Assembly: GCF_002205645.1 (NCBI RefSeq)
Contig: NZ_NIOF01000005.1
Location: 186,001-250,000, forward strand
Source: Roseateles aquatilis
GTDB taxonomy: Bacteria; Pseudomonadota; Gammaproteobacteria; Burkholderiales; Burkholderiaceae_C
Direction of reading: 5' to 3'
Length of the DNA: 64,000 nt
Shown: positions 19,573 to 29,479 of the stretch, in pieces
How the letters are laid out: the number at the start of each line of letters is the position of its first letter
Numbering within the stretch: position 1 is the stretch's first letter
Made by a program: the position numbers and the translations under genes
Notes under the pieces: generated by a model
The model's database searches: none
What the model was told of the DNA's origin: nothing
Seen by the model: only the letters and a program-made list of their open reading frames with translations

Positions 19573-20916
19573 TCAGGTCGCCCGCCGGCGCGTCAGCCGA
19601 TCCTTCATGTCCTTGACGACGATGTGCGTCAGCGCGCGCATGAAGCGGACCTCGCTCGCCGTACTGAGCCCGGTGACATCGGCCGGGCCGGCATGGGCCT
19701 GATCCAGCGCGGCCTGCGCGGTCGCCAGCGCGGCATCGGCCAGCGCGACCATCTCGCCGAGGACGCGGCGGGCGGTCGGGGCGGACAGGCCCAGCGCCTC
19801 GCCCGCCAGCAGCACGCTGTCCTCGGTCACCTGTCCGAAGGTCCGCGCGCCAGGCAGTGGAATCGCCATCGGCACGTCGGGCCAGATCGCGTGTTCATCG
19901 GCGAATGCCCGGGTGTGATACGCACCGGTCGCAAGCAGGTCGTAGTGCGGCGCGAGCTGGATGCCATGCGACGAGACGAAGAACGAGAGGTTCTTCAGGT
20001 GGCAGTCGTCGTTGGCGATGAGCAGGTTGAAGATGAGCCAGCGGAAGAGTTGCAGCGTCGTGCGAGCCCGGTTGGACGTGGCTCGAATGATGTCCTTCAA
20101 CGAATCGAGCGTCGCACCGCTGTGCTTGAACGCACGGGACCGGCTCAGCAACTGGCAGGCATCGATGATGTGCAACCGTTGCACTTCCAGGCTCGGCACG
20201 CCTTGATCGCGCGTACCGACTTCCCTCACCAGCCGGTCGAATCGATCGACAACATAGACCGGCTCCGGCACGTGGCGCAGATGCGCTGCAGGGACCGGCA
20301 GATCCATGGCCCTGGCCATGCACATGGTCAAGTACTCGTTCATCACCGACGCCGGGTAGGTCGATGCATCGGGATGGCTGGGCTTGAGGATATGCGTGGA
20401 GGCCGTGGCACCTTCGGGCTCATAGAGCTTCCCACCGACGAGGCTCACCAGCATCTTGTGCTGCGCACCGGCCAACGACATGCGCTTCGGCGCTTGTGCG
20501 GTCAGGGTCTGCTTGGGAATCCCCGCGATCCGATGGGTGAGTTCCGCGTCGGAGAGCACGCGAAGCCCCGTCGTCGCGGGCAGCGGCACGTCGGGGGGCA
20601 GCAGTGTCAGCGAGCCCGCGGACTCCGCCCCCAGGTATTGCAGCAGCGCGAAGGCGTCGTCGCCCTTGATGCCCGCCTCCTTCTCGATGGCCTGGCGGAG
20701 CAGTTCCTCCGGCAGCAGGTTGTCGAAGTACCACTGCACCGGACGTTGCGTGCCCCCGTCGACGTGCCGCTCCAACCGAAGCGGCAGGCCCGGCGCCAAG
20801 GCAAAACCATCCGCCGCGGAGACCCAGTCAGGGTCGTACTGCAGTTGCCAGAGATCGTCGCCTTCGAAGAGTTCCCCGAGCGGTCGACGATCCATGTAGA
20901 CGCGCAGGCTTCTCAT
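19573..20916 (-). CDS. hipA: HipA-type serine/threonine kinase toxin
   Basis: 447-residue protein kinase toxin of the HipA family; characterised members phosphorylate glutamyl-tRNA synthetase and slow growth. The kinase appears intact: the Ser/Gly loop SLAGAQHK (147-154, with Ser147 matching the autophosphorylated serine of E. coli HipA), Lys178 in THILKPSH, the catalytic loop NDDCHLKN (302-309) and the metal-binding Asp326 in HYD. The N-terminal subdomain-1 (1-105) is fused, as in classical long HipA. The start overlaps the end of hipB by 4 bases. Its own target cannot be read from sequence. Confidence 0.93.
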   Translation of the reverse strand: MRSLRVYMDRRPLGELFEGDDLWQLQYDPDWVSAADGFALAPGLPLRLERHVDGGTQRPVQWYFDNLLPEELLRQAIEKEAGIKGDDAFALLQYLGAESAGSLTLLPPDVPLPATTGLRVLSDAELTHRIAGIPKQTLTAQAPKRMSLAGAQHKMLVSLVGGKLYEPEGATASTHILKPSHPDASTYPASVMNEYLTMCMARAMDLPVPAAHLRHVPEPVYVVDRFDRLVREVGTRDQGVPSLEVQRLHIIDACQLLSRSRAFKHSGATLDSLKDIIRATSNRARTTLQLFRWLIFNLLIANDDCHLKNLSFFVSSHGIQLAPHYDLLATGAYHTRAFADEHAIWPDVPMAIPLPGARTFGQVTEDSVLLAGEALGLSAPTARRVLGEMVALADAALATAQAALDQAHAGPADVTGLSTASEVRFMRALTHIVVKDMKDRLTRRRAT

Positions 20917-21287
20917 CGGTCGTCACCGTCCTCGTCGGCCTCTGCTTTGCCATCCGTTGCCGAACGCTTCGCGCCTGGCGATTTCGCCTGACCAGCCTGC
21001 GCTTCGGCGTACTTGATCCATGCGGAGGTCGCCCGTTTCTCCTTGACCTGCTCCAGCATCGGCGCCACGTCGTCCGGGACATCCACGCTCAGCGCGATGC
21101 CGAGTTCCTCCAGGAGTTGCAACACCTTGCCCAACTGCATCGTGGGCTTGCCGCGCTCCGCGTCGATAGCGAACTGCCGGCTGACTTTCGCAATGCCGGC
21201 CAGGTCGTCCTGGCGCACATTGGCGCTCTTGCGCACGGCACGGATCACCATGCCGAGATCCTCGGGGGTTTGGATGGGTCGCTTCAT
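20913..21287 (-). CDS. hipB: HipB antitoxin, Xre-type HTH
   Basis: 124-residue antitoxin and repressor. An Xre/Cro helix-turn-helix fills about residues 10-65 (LGMVIRAVRKSANVRQDDLAGIAKVS, then FAIDAERGKPTMQLGKVLQLLEELGI). The C-terminal 55 residues are charged and probably disordered, the part expected to touch HipA or be degraded by proteases. It precedes hipA in a coupled two-gene unit, and its start codon lies 3 bases from the first of four palindromic operators, so autoregulation is very likely. Confidence 0.92.
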   Translation of the reverse strand: MKRPIQTPEDLGMVIRAVRKSANVRQDDLAGIAKVSRQFAIDAERGKPTMQLGKVLQLLEELGIALSVDVPDDVAPMLEQVKEKRATSAWIKYAEAQAGQAKSPGAKRSATDGKAEADEDGDDR

Positions 21288-21290
21288 TGA

Positions 21291-21461
21291 ATGCCTACGT
21301 TCGCAGACATTTTGAGGCCAAGGCGGCTAGAAGGCAATGAAATGTCCGCGCTCGTGGACATTATTCGTCTCCCGCATCCGTTTTTTTGAAAATACCTGCG
21401 ATCACAGGCATTTTCATTCTCGAACAACCTTTATCGCAAAAATGCCTACGCTTGCAGGTAT
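21291..21461. promoter_or_regulatory. Four HipB-type operators at about 50-bp spacing
   Basis: Four 20-bp palindromes fit ATRYCY-N8-RGRYAT: O1 21291-21310, O2 21342-21361, O3 21392-21411 and O4 21442-21461. Start-to-start distances are 51, 50 and 50 bases. The half-site and 8-base spacer match the known geometry of E. coli HipB operators (TATCC-N8-GGATA). O1 covers the hipB ribosome-binding region. The whole 179-base gap upstream of hipB is AT-richer than its surroundings. Confidence 0.8.
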
Positions 21462-21466
21462 TTCCC

Positions 21467-22087
21467 TCAATGCATCGCCGCCGGGGGCAACGCATCGCCG
21501 ACGAAGCGCCGGATCGCCGCCTTGAAGTCCTCCAGCGAGGTGGTGTTCATGATGAAGATGACGAAGCCCTCGGTGTTGCTCTCGTGCAGGACGAAGCGGA
21601 TATGGATGAACATCACCGCGTGGTTCTGCGCCCGCGCGCCGATGATGGCGCGCGCCGTGCCCACGTGCAGCAGCGGCGACTGCGTCTCGAAGGGCTGCGC
21701 GAACAGCTCCGCCAGCGCCGCCATGCAGGCGTTGAGGATGATGTTGCCGACCTCCGTCATCGCGTCGCCCATCACGCCGTCGAGCTGGTCCTCGGGCACC
21801 GCGTCGCCAGCCATGCTGCGCACCAGCGCGCGGCTGCCGTCCTCGGGGAAGACCAGCAGCGCGTCGCCGCCGAAGACGCCGCGGAAGGACTGGCGCACGC
21901 TGTAGAGCCGCTTGTCGTCGCGCGAGAGCTTGGCGCCGGCCTGGCCCACCGTCATGAAGCTGATCTCGGGCACCGACAGCAGCACCTCCTCGCCCACCAG
22001 CTGGCTCATCGCCTGGGCCGACTTGCCCACGCCGATGTTGAGGATCTCCGACAGCGCGTCGCGCTGCAGTGGGTCCAGGTCAAGCAT
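21467..22087 (-). CDS. CheC-type phosphatase
   Basis: 206-residue CheC-like protein that should dephosphorylate a response regulator, most likely the one encoded directly upstream. Both active-site helices are present: SEILNIGVGKSA near residue 15 and TEVGNIILNACMAAL near residue 115, each with the E-x-x-N signature. The ATG at 22087 follows GAGG and overlaps the end of the response-regulator gene by 8 bases; an ATG five codons earlier is possible. It is the last gene of the CheC / regulator / GGDEF / Mo-fold operon. Confidence 0.85.
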   Translation of the reverse strand: MLDLDPLQRDALSEILNIGVGKSAQAMSQLVGEEVLLSVPEISFMTVGQAGAKLSRDDKRLYSVRQSFRGVFGGDALLVFPEDGSRALVRSMAGDAVPEDQLDGVMGDAMTEVGNIILNACMAALAELFAQPFETQSPLLHVGTARAIIGARAQNHAVMFIHIRFVLHESNTEGFVIFIMNTTSLEDFKAAIRRFVGDALPPAAMH

Positions 22088-22443
22088 GAGGTCCTCCGGC
22101 AAGTTGTAGGAGCTGCTGCGCCGTCTCGGCGCCGATGGGTTTGGGCAGGAAGTGCAGGCCGCTGGCCGCCGCGCGCTCCTGCACCGCCGCCTGCACGTTG
22201 GCGGTGAGCAGCGCGATCGGCACGTCCGGCTGCACCGCGCGGATCGCCAGCGCCGTCTCGATGCCGTCGCGGCCCGGCATGTTCAGGTCCATCGAGACGA
22301 CATCGAAACGATGCAGCGCCGCCAGCGCCACGGCCTCGTCGCCGTTGCCGGCCTGATGGAGCTGCAGGTCGGGGATCAGTTGGCTGAGGAAGCTCTGCAG
22401 GATCATTCGGGACATGCGGCTGTCGTCGACGATGAGCACGGTT

Positions 22444-22451
<8 letters not shown>
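22080..22451 (-). CDS. Single-domain response regulator (CheY-like)
   Basis: 123-residue receiver domain with no output domain. Acidic residues Asp9/Asp10 (LIVDDS), phosphoacceptor Asp55 (SMDLNMPG), the Thr switch position (LLTAN) and the conserved Lys in PKPIG are all present, so it should be phosphorylatable. Coupling to the CheC gene (8-base overlap) and overlap of its start with the end of the GGDEF gene indicate a small signalling circuit: kinase input elsewhere, regulator here, CheC as phosphatase. The output partner may be the co-encoded diguanylate cyclase or the flagellar motor. Confidence 0.92.
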
Positions 22452-24178
<1,727 letters not shown>

Positions 24179-24198
<20 letters not shown>

Positions 24199-24763
24199 GG
24201 ACCTGCCAGATGGTGCGGTTGATGTAGACCTGCCGGTTGAGCTCCGGATGGCGGTCGAACGGGTAGATCAGGATGAGCGGCCCCTTGTCGCGCACGGTGA
24301 TCTCGTGGCCGTCGCGTCGATAGGCCAGGACGGGGTCGAAACGTGCCAGGTCTTGCGCCGGCACGGCCACCGAGTAGCCGTTGAGCGCCGTCAGGGTCAG
24401 CGTGGTGGGCGTGGCGCCGGTCAGCGCCACCAGGCGGCTCAGCGGCACGCCTTCCCAGTCGCTCGCGCCGGCCAGGCCCAGGGCGGCCGGCAGCGTCGTG
24501 CGCAGGTGCTGGGCGGGAAGCTCGCGCAGGTCGGCCAGCGTGAAGCGCCAACTTCGGCCCGCGGCCGTGCGCAACACCAACACCGGGGCCGCCACGGCGG
24601 TCCGGGTTTCGCGACTCGTGTCGCGGGCAGCCGCTGACGCAGCTGTCCTCGTGGCGGGCGCGGGCGAGGTGCCTGCGGCGCTCACGGCGTTCGTCAGCGC
24701 CAGGAGGGGGCTGACCAGCCACCACGTGCCCCGGCGCCCGAACGAGGGAAAGCATCGTCTCAT
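24179..24763 (-). CDS. Exported molybdopterin-oxidoreductase-fold protein lacking cysteine
   Basis: 194-residue protein with an N-terminal hydrophobic segment (about 13-30, signal or anchor) and a domain resembling the sulphite-oxidase/YedY Mo-cofactor fold: LVLRTAAGRSWRFTLADLRELP, DWEGVPLSRLVALTG, LTALNGYSVAVPAQDL, GPLILIYPFD. Catalytic members bind molybdenum through a Cys thiolate; after the signal there is no cysteine, so enzymatic activity is unlikely. Coupling to the cyclase gene (20-base overlap) suggests a periplasmic sensing partner for it. The ATG at 24763 is chosen over a TTG five codons upstream. Confidence 0.75.
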
Positions 24764-24973
24764 CGGGCAAGGATCCAACTACACCGAACGCCTCCGCGGC
24801 GCCGGTACTTCCCTTATATCGTTCGGCGCGCCGGAAGGTTGACCGGGCATCCCCCCGGCTGTGGGGGAGATCGGACAACTGTCAGAGGGGAAGTGATGGA
24901 TCCATAACCGGCGCTCAGGGCCGGCGCCCGGGGCCGGTGACGACGCGACCGAGGCCGCGTCGTCCTCGCCTCG

Positions 24974-25816
24974 TCAGTACGAGTAGCTCACGAACACCGC
25001 GCCCACCGGCGAGGTGACGCGGCGGGTCAGCGGACTCTTCGCCGCGTCGCCGAGCAGGCGCTGCGCACCGACCATGCCGGTGACGCTCCAGCTGTCGGAG
25101 AGCTTGTGCTGCCAGCTCAGGCCGGCCTCGACCTGATGCATGCCGGACTTGGGCGTGAACACCGCGTAGCCGGATTTCGCCGACTGGGCCGCGGTCACGC
25201 CGTGGTAGGTCTGCATGTACTTCTTGTCGCCCGCGTTGGCCGACACCGACAGCACCACCGTGTCCTTGCCCACGTCCATCACCTTGGCGGCGACGCCGAA
25301 GCTGTAGAGGGCGCCGTTGGCGCGCGTCGTGAACGGCTGCTCGGTCGCCACCTGCACGTCCAGCCAGTCCGTCACCGAGTAGCCCAGCGACAGGTTCAGC
25401 GTGCCGCTGCCCTTCACGTCGCCCATGCCGCGCAGGTACTTGCTGCCGCTGTTGATGCCGAAGCCGCTGGTGGACTTCTCCTTGCGCTCGCCGCGATATC
25501 CGATGGCCGCGCTGTAGTTCAGGCCGCCGGCCGCGCCGGCGTAGCCGATGCCGCGCATGGTGCCCGCGAAGAAGCCGCTGGCATGCGCGTACTCCACGCC
25601 CAGCATCGGCGAGACGAGGCGCTCGTCGGAGCCGGCGTAGCGCGTCGTGACGCCGACGCCGGCCTGCACCACGACCATCGAGGTCGGTTGCGGCGTGGCC
25701 GGGGCGGTGGAGGCGGCGGCCGACTTCGCGGCGCTGGATTGCGCCTGCGCGGCATGGCCGAGCGACAGCAGCAGGAGGGCGCAAACGGCCGGGGAAAGCT
25801 TCATGGATGTGGTCAT
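24974..25816 (-). CDS. MipA/OmpV family outer-membrane protein
   Basis: 280-residue outer-membrane beta-barrel of the MipA/OmpV family. The signal peptide (about 1-26, ending AQAQ) is followed by a short Ala/Ser/Pro linker and a barrel with the family opening VVQAGVGVTTRYAGSDERLVSPMLGVEY and a C-terminal aromatic residue (VSYSY). Members act in envelope remodelling or antimicrobial-peptide responses and are often controlled by neighbouring two-component systems, as seen here. The ATG at 25816 has no strong ribosome-binding site; an ATG at 25804 is the alternative. The gene is preceded by the small lipoprotein gene on the same strand (59-base gap). Confidence 0.88.
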   Translation of the reverse strand: MTTSMKLSPAVCALLLLSLGHAAQAQSSAAKSAAASTAPATPQPTSMVVVQAGVGVTTRYAGSDERLVSPMLGVEYAHASGFFAGTMRGIGYAGAAGGLNYSAAIGYRGERKEKSTSGFGINSGSKYLRGMGDVKGSGTLNLSLGYSVTDWLDVQVATEQPFTTRANGALYSFGVAAKVMDVGKDTVVLSVSANAGDKKYMQTYHGVTAAQSAKSGYAVFTPKSGMHQVEAGLSWQHKLSDSWSVTGMVGAQRLLGDAAKSPLTRRVTSPVGAVFVSYSY

Positions 25817-25875
25817 GTCAATCAATCGGATGAAAGAAACCGGGCTCGGCGAGACCGGGGGGCGGCGACGGACGA

Positions 25876-26181
25876 TCACTCGTAGCGCTCGTACTTCCGG
25901 CATTCGGCGGTCAGCCGCTTGCCCTGCTCCTGGCGGTCGACGACGCGGTAGTTGCCCCCGCACCATTCGGTCGCCGTGCGCCGGCAGGCGTCCCAGCCGT
26001 CGGGGCCGTCGCAGGTGACGACGAAGCCGTCCCGCCCCTGCGGCACGATCAGCGGCTCGACGGTGGCGGCGCAGGCGCTGAGCGCGCAGACGATCGCGTA
26101 GACCGGCGGCGCCCGCATGCCGCGCCGGGGATCCGGTGCGAGCCCGCGTCCGGGCGGTCGGGGGTTGGATACAGCATTCAC
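25876..26181 (-). CDS. Small cysteine-rich lipoprotein
   Basis: 101-residue putative lipoprotein. A basic n-region and hydrophobic stretch end in a lipobox-like ALSAC near residue 37. The mature part has a cysteine pattern (VTCDGPDGWDACRRTATEWC, then ECRKYE) suggesting two disulphides in the envelope. No named family was recognised. It lies between the MipA/OmpV gene (same strand) and the divergent two-component system, so co-regulation is likely. A shorter start at the Met at residue 22 (MRAPPVY) would give a more standard signal peptide. Confidence 0.65.
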   Translation of the reverse strand: MNAVSNPRPPGRGLAPDPRRGMRAPPVYAIVCALSACAATVEPLIVPQGRDGFVVTCDGPDGWDACRRTATEWCGGNYRVVDRQEQGKRLTAECRKYERYE

Positions 26182-26244
26182 TTCGTTGCTCCCTGAACAG
26201 CGCCCGGCGTGGGCCGAGCCGCTGCCGCAGTGTCAAAGTGACCC

Positions 26245-26283
26245 ATGAAGTCGACCTGAGCCGCACATGAAGAATGGATGAAG
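26245..26283. promoter_or_regulatory. Direct-repeat box ATGAAG for an OmpR-type regulator
   Basis: ATGAAG occurs at 26245-26250, 26267-26272 and 26278-26283. The last two are separated by exactly 5 bases, the layout of PmrA/BasR-type boxes (CTTAAG-N5-CTTAAG), and the first lies 22 bases (two helical turns) upstream. The array stands between the divergent lipoprotein/MipA genes and the response-regulator gene. Binding by the adjacent regulator is inferred. Confidence 0.45.
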
Positions 26284-26333
26284 CCGGGCCGGCACCCATG
26301 CCTTTCGGCCGGCCGGGCTGGTCCAATGGCGGC

Positions 26334-27002
26334 ATGAAGATCCTGCTCATCGAAGACGACCTGGACCTGGGCAACGGCGTGCGCATCGCCCTGACCGATC
26401 ACGGCATGGACATCGTCTGGGCCCGCAACGTGGAAGGCGCGGTCCGGCAGCTGGACGAGCAGCCCTGCGACCTGGTCCTGCTGGACCTGGGGCTGCCGGA
26501 CGGCGACGGCCTGCACCTGCTCACGCGTCTGCGCCGCGAGCAGGGCGACCTGCCGGTGCTGATCCTCAGCGCCCGCGACGCGTTGAAGGACCGGCTGCAG
26601 GGGCTGGACTCCGGCGCGGACGATTACCTGGTCAAGCCCTTCGAAGTGGCGGAGCTGGTCTCGCGCATCCGCGCGCTGGCCCGGCGCAGCTACGGCTTCG
26701 ACGGCGACACGCTGGCGGTGCGCGACCTGCAACTGCACGTGCCCACGCGCCGCGTCAGCGTGCAGGGCCGCGCGGTCGATCTCACCGCCAGCGAGTACGA
26801 CCTGCTGCGGCTGCTGATGATGCGCATCGACCGGATCGTCACGCGGCGCACGCTGGAGGAGCAGGTGCTGCCCGGCGGACAGAGCAACGCCAGCAACTCG
26901 CTGGACGTGCACATGGCCAACCTGCGCCGCAAGATCGGCGACGGCTACGTGCGCACGGTGCGCGGCGTGGGCTACGTCATCGACCAGCAGGGGGCGGCGT
27001 GA
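26334..27002 (+). CDS. OmpR-family response regulator (QseB/PmrA-like)
   Basis: 222-residue DNA-binding response regulator. The receiver has acidic residues in LIEDDLDLG, phosphoacceptor Asp51 in LLDLGLPDGDG, the Ser/Thr switch in LILSAR and Lys in VKPFEVAEL. The C-terminal winged helix (about 125-218) has the family's SEYDLLRLL and NSLDVHMANLRRKIG, RTVRGVGYVI. The ATG at 26334 (MKILLIEDD) matches other family members; the upstream in-frame stretch is not conserved-looking. It is coupled to the histidine kinase through a GTGA overlap. Likely targets are its own promoter and the divergent envelope genes. Confidence 0.94.
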   Translation: MKILLIEDDLDLGNGVRIALTDHGMDIVWARNVEGAVRQLDEQPCDLVLLDLGLPDGDGLHLLTRLRREQGDLPVLILSARDALKDRLQGLDSGADDYLVKPFEVAELVSRIRALARRSYGFDGDTLAVRDLQLHVPTRRVSVQGRAVDLTASEYDLLRLLMMRIDRIVTRRTLEEQVLPGGQSNASNSLDVHMANLRRKIGDGYVRTVRGVGYVIDQQGAA

Positions 27003-28465
27003 GCGCGCCCGGCATCGACCGCGCGACCGGCCACGCGCCCGCGGCCGCCGCCGGCGGCGGCCTGGCGCGCGGGCTGCGGCGTGTGCGGGCCGGCATGCGC
27101 GACGTCTTTCAGCCCAGCCTGGTGCGGCGGCTGCTGATCGCGCAGATGGTGCTGCTGACGCTGCTGTGGTCCGCCGGCGTCGCCTACCTGCTGGGCCAGG
27201 GCGCCAAGCCGCTGCTCGACACGCAGCGGCTCTACGAGACGATCAACGCCATCGCCGACGAGCTGGCCGACGACCCGGCCCGGCGCGCGCGCGTACTCGA
27301 CCGCGCCTACGAGGCGATCGTCGAGGACTACGACGCGCTCAACGACCCGCTGCCCAGCTTCATCGTCCAGCAGCGCGGGAAAACCGTGTATCGCAGCCCC
27401 CATGCGCCGGACGTGGCGGCGAGCGGCCCGCTGAACGAGCAGTACCCGGTCGACTTCCACGGCGTGGCCTACCTGGCGAAGACGCTGCAGGCGCCGTCAG
27501 GCACACGCACGACCATGTTCGCGAAGAACGCGGGGCTGAACGTTTTCATCACCGTCTACTCCAACAGCTTCTACCTGCTGCCGTTGCTGATCAGCCTGCC
27601 CTTCCTGGTGCTGCCGGCATGGCTGTCGATCCGCCTGGCGATGCGCCCGTGGCACGGCGTGGCCCGCGAGATGACCGCGCGCGGCCCGCAGGATCTGGCC
27701 CCGCTCACGTATCACGACGGCCACCGCGAGCTCATGATGATGGTCGACGCCATCAATGGCTGGATGCGCCGCGTGTCCGACAGCAGCGAGCGCGAACGCA
27801 GCTTCGTCGCCGACGCCGCCCACGAGCTGCGCACGCCGCTGGCGGCGATGCTGGTCAATGTGGAGGCACTGCGGGCGGACGCGCGCGACGAGCGCGAACG
27901 GCAGCTCATGACCGGTGTGCTGAGCAGCGGGCAGCGCGCGACGCGCATGGTCAACCAGCTACTGCGGCTGATGCGCAGCGACGCCCACGGCGCCGAGCCC
28001 ATCGAGCGCGTCGAGCTGGACCACCTGCTGCAGGACCGGTTGGCGGTGCTGGCGCCGCTGGCGTCGACGCGCTCGGTGGAGCTGGAGCTGGCGGCGGAGC
28101 CGGGGCTGTGCGTCGCGGCGCAGATCACCTCGCTGGAATCGTTGGTGGACAACCTGGTCGAGAACGCCATCAAGTACGGCCCGAACGGCGGCACGGTGCG
28201 CGTGGCGCTGCGGCGCATCGGCGGCGAGGCGCTGCTGAGCGTGGCGGATCAGGGCGCGGGCATCCCGCCGGAGCTGCGCACCCGCGTGTTCGACCGCTTC
28301 TTCCGCGATCCGGCGCAGCGCGAGCCGGGCAGCGGCCTGGGGCTGTCCATCGTGAGGGCGGTGCTGGACCACGTCGGCGGCCGCATCGAGATGCGCGACG
28401 CCGAAGGCGGCGGGCTGCTGGTGGAGGTGATGCTGCCGCTGGCCGACGGCCGGCGGGCGAGCTGA
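26999..28465 (+). CDS. Sensor histidine kinase
   Basis: 488-residue inner-membrane kinase, GTG start overlapping the regulator stop (GTGA). An Ala-rich N-terminus of about 40 residues precedes TM1 (about 45-63); a periplasmic sensor of about 120 residues follows, then TM2 (about 186-205). The HisKA box is FVADAAHELRTPLAAM with the phosphoaccepting His; the ATPase domain has NLVENAIKYGP, DQGAGIPPELRTRVFDRFFRD and GSGLGLSIVRAV. It is the cognate kinase for the preceding regulator. The periplasmic domain shows no recognised ligand motif, but the QseC/PmrB-like layout suits cation or peptide sensing. Confidence 0.93.
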   Translation: MSAPGIDRATGHAPAAAAGGGLARGLRRVRAGMRDVFQPSLVRRLLIAQMVLLTLLWSAGVAYLLGQGAKPLLDTQRLYETINAIADELADDPARRARVLDRAYEAIVEDYDALNDPLPSFIVQQRGKTVYRSPHAPDVAASGPLNEQYPVDFHGVAYLAKTLQAPSGTRTTMFAKNAGLNVFITVYSNSFYLLPLLISLPFLVLPAWLSIRLAMRPWHGVAREMTARGPQDLAPLTYHDGHRELMMMVDAINGWMRRVSDSSERERSFVADAAHELRTPLAAMLVNVEALRADARDERERQLMTGVLSSGQRATRMVNQLLRLMRSDAHGAEPIERVELDHLLQDRLAVLAPLASTRSVELELAAEPGLCVAAQITSLESLVDNLVENAIKYGPNGGTVRVALRRIGGEALLSVADQGAGIPPELRTRVFDRFFRDPAQREPGSGLGLSIVRAVLDHVGGRIEMRDAEGGGLLVEVMLPLADGRRAS

Positions 28466-28537
28466 CCGGCATCGCCGCGACGGTGCCCGCGCCGGCATCG
28501 CCGACATCACGGGCTTCGTTGGCGCCGCCGGCGCCGT

Positions 28538-29479
28538 TCACGCGATCGGCGCGGGGCCGTCGTAGGTCCAGAGGTAGTCCCGGGGCATCGGGCCCTTGTT
28601 GCGACCGCCCTGCTGCGTCTGCTCCCACGCATGCGCGAGGATGCCCACCGAGCGCGACAGGCAGAACAGCCCCCGCGCCAGCGGCGCCGGGAAGCCGAGT
28701 TCCGCATAGATGACGGCGGTGGCGCCGTCGATGTTCATCGGAATGCGTCGGCCGCTCTTGCGCGTCGCGAGCTCGTCCTCCACCGCGCGCGCGATCGCCG
28801 CGAAGCGGCCGGAGACCCCCCCTTCACGCGCCGCCTCGTCGACGAGCGCCAGCAGCCGCGGCGCGCGCGGATCGACCGGGTGAAAGCGATGGCCGAAACC
28901 CGACACGAACTTGCCGCGCGCGGCGATGGCCTCGTCCAGCCCCGCCGCCACCGCGTCGGCCAGCGACAGGCCGCCGTCCTGCCTCGCGGCGATGGCGCGG
29001 AACATCTCCACCGCCTGTTCCCCGGCCCCGCCATGCACGTCGCCGAGCACGTTGAGCGCCGAGGCCATCGCGTTGTTCAGGCCTACGCCGCAGGTGGCGG
29101 CCATGCGCGCGATGGCGATGCTCGGCGCCTGCGGGCCGTGGTCGACGGCGGCCATCAGCGCCGCGTCCAGCAGCCGCGCCTGCCCGGCGCCGGGCAACTC
29201 GCCGCGGGTCATGAGCCAGATCATCTGCGCGAAGCTCACGTTGCCGATGAGGTCCTGGATCGCATGGCCGCGATAGCGGATGACGCCCGGGGACATCTCG
29301 ATGATCGACGTGGTCCACCAGTCGGAGACACGCGGGTCGCGGGTCGGTTGCCCGACGTCGTCGGGCTGGCCGCGGGGCCGGTCGCCGGACGTGTCGACGC
29401 GCTTGTCCTCGGGCTCGTGGCCGGGCAATCCGTCGGGTGCGGGGCCGGACGCATGGCCGGACGTGTCGATGCTGCTCAT
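28538..29479 (-). CDS. Citrate-synthase-like citryl-CoA lyase
   Basis: 313-residue member of the citrate synthase superfamily, about 100 residues shorter than true citrate synthase, as in small citryl-CoA lyases. Residues 1-50 are a polar, probably disordered head. The core has RYRGHAIQDLIG, the active-site segment GDVHGGAGEQAVEMF, SGFGHRFHPVDPRAPRL with catalytic His, and MNIDGATAVIYAELGF. It probably cleaves a citryl- or related hydroxyacyl-CoA. The start overlaps the CoA-transferase stop (ATGA), so the two enzymes likely act in sequence: CoA activation, then C-C cleavage. Substrate unknown. Confidence 0.82.
   Translation of the reverse strand: MSSIDTSGHASGPAPDGLPGHEPEDKRVDTSGDRPRGQPDDVGQPTRDPRVSDWWTTSIIEMSPGVIRYRGHAIQDLIGNVSFAQMIWLMTRGELPGAGQARLLDAALMAAVDHGPQAPSIAIARMAATCGVGLNNAMASALNVLGDVHGGAGEQAVEMFRAIAARQDGGLSLADAVAAGLDEAIAARGKFVSGFGHRFHPVDPRAPRLLALVDEAAREGGVSGRFAAIARAVEDELATRKSGRRIPMNIDGATAVIYAELGFPAPLARGLFCLSRSVGILAHAWEQTQQGGRNKGPMPRDYLWTYDGPAPIA

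Noticed and set aside
21291-21461. Evenly spaced repeats as a CRISPR array
   Set aside because: The units are short degenerate palindromes matching HipB operators in the hipBA promoter; spacers are not unique inserts and no cas gene is near.
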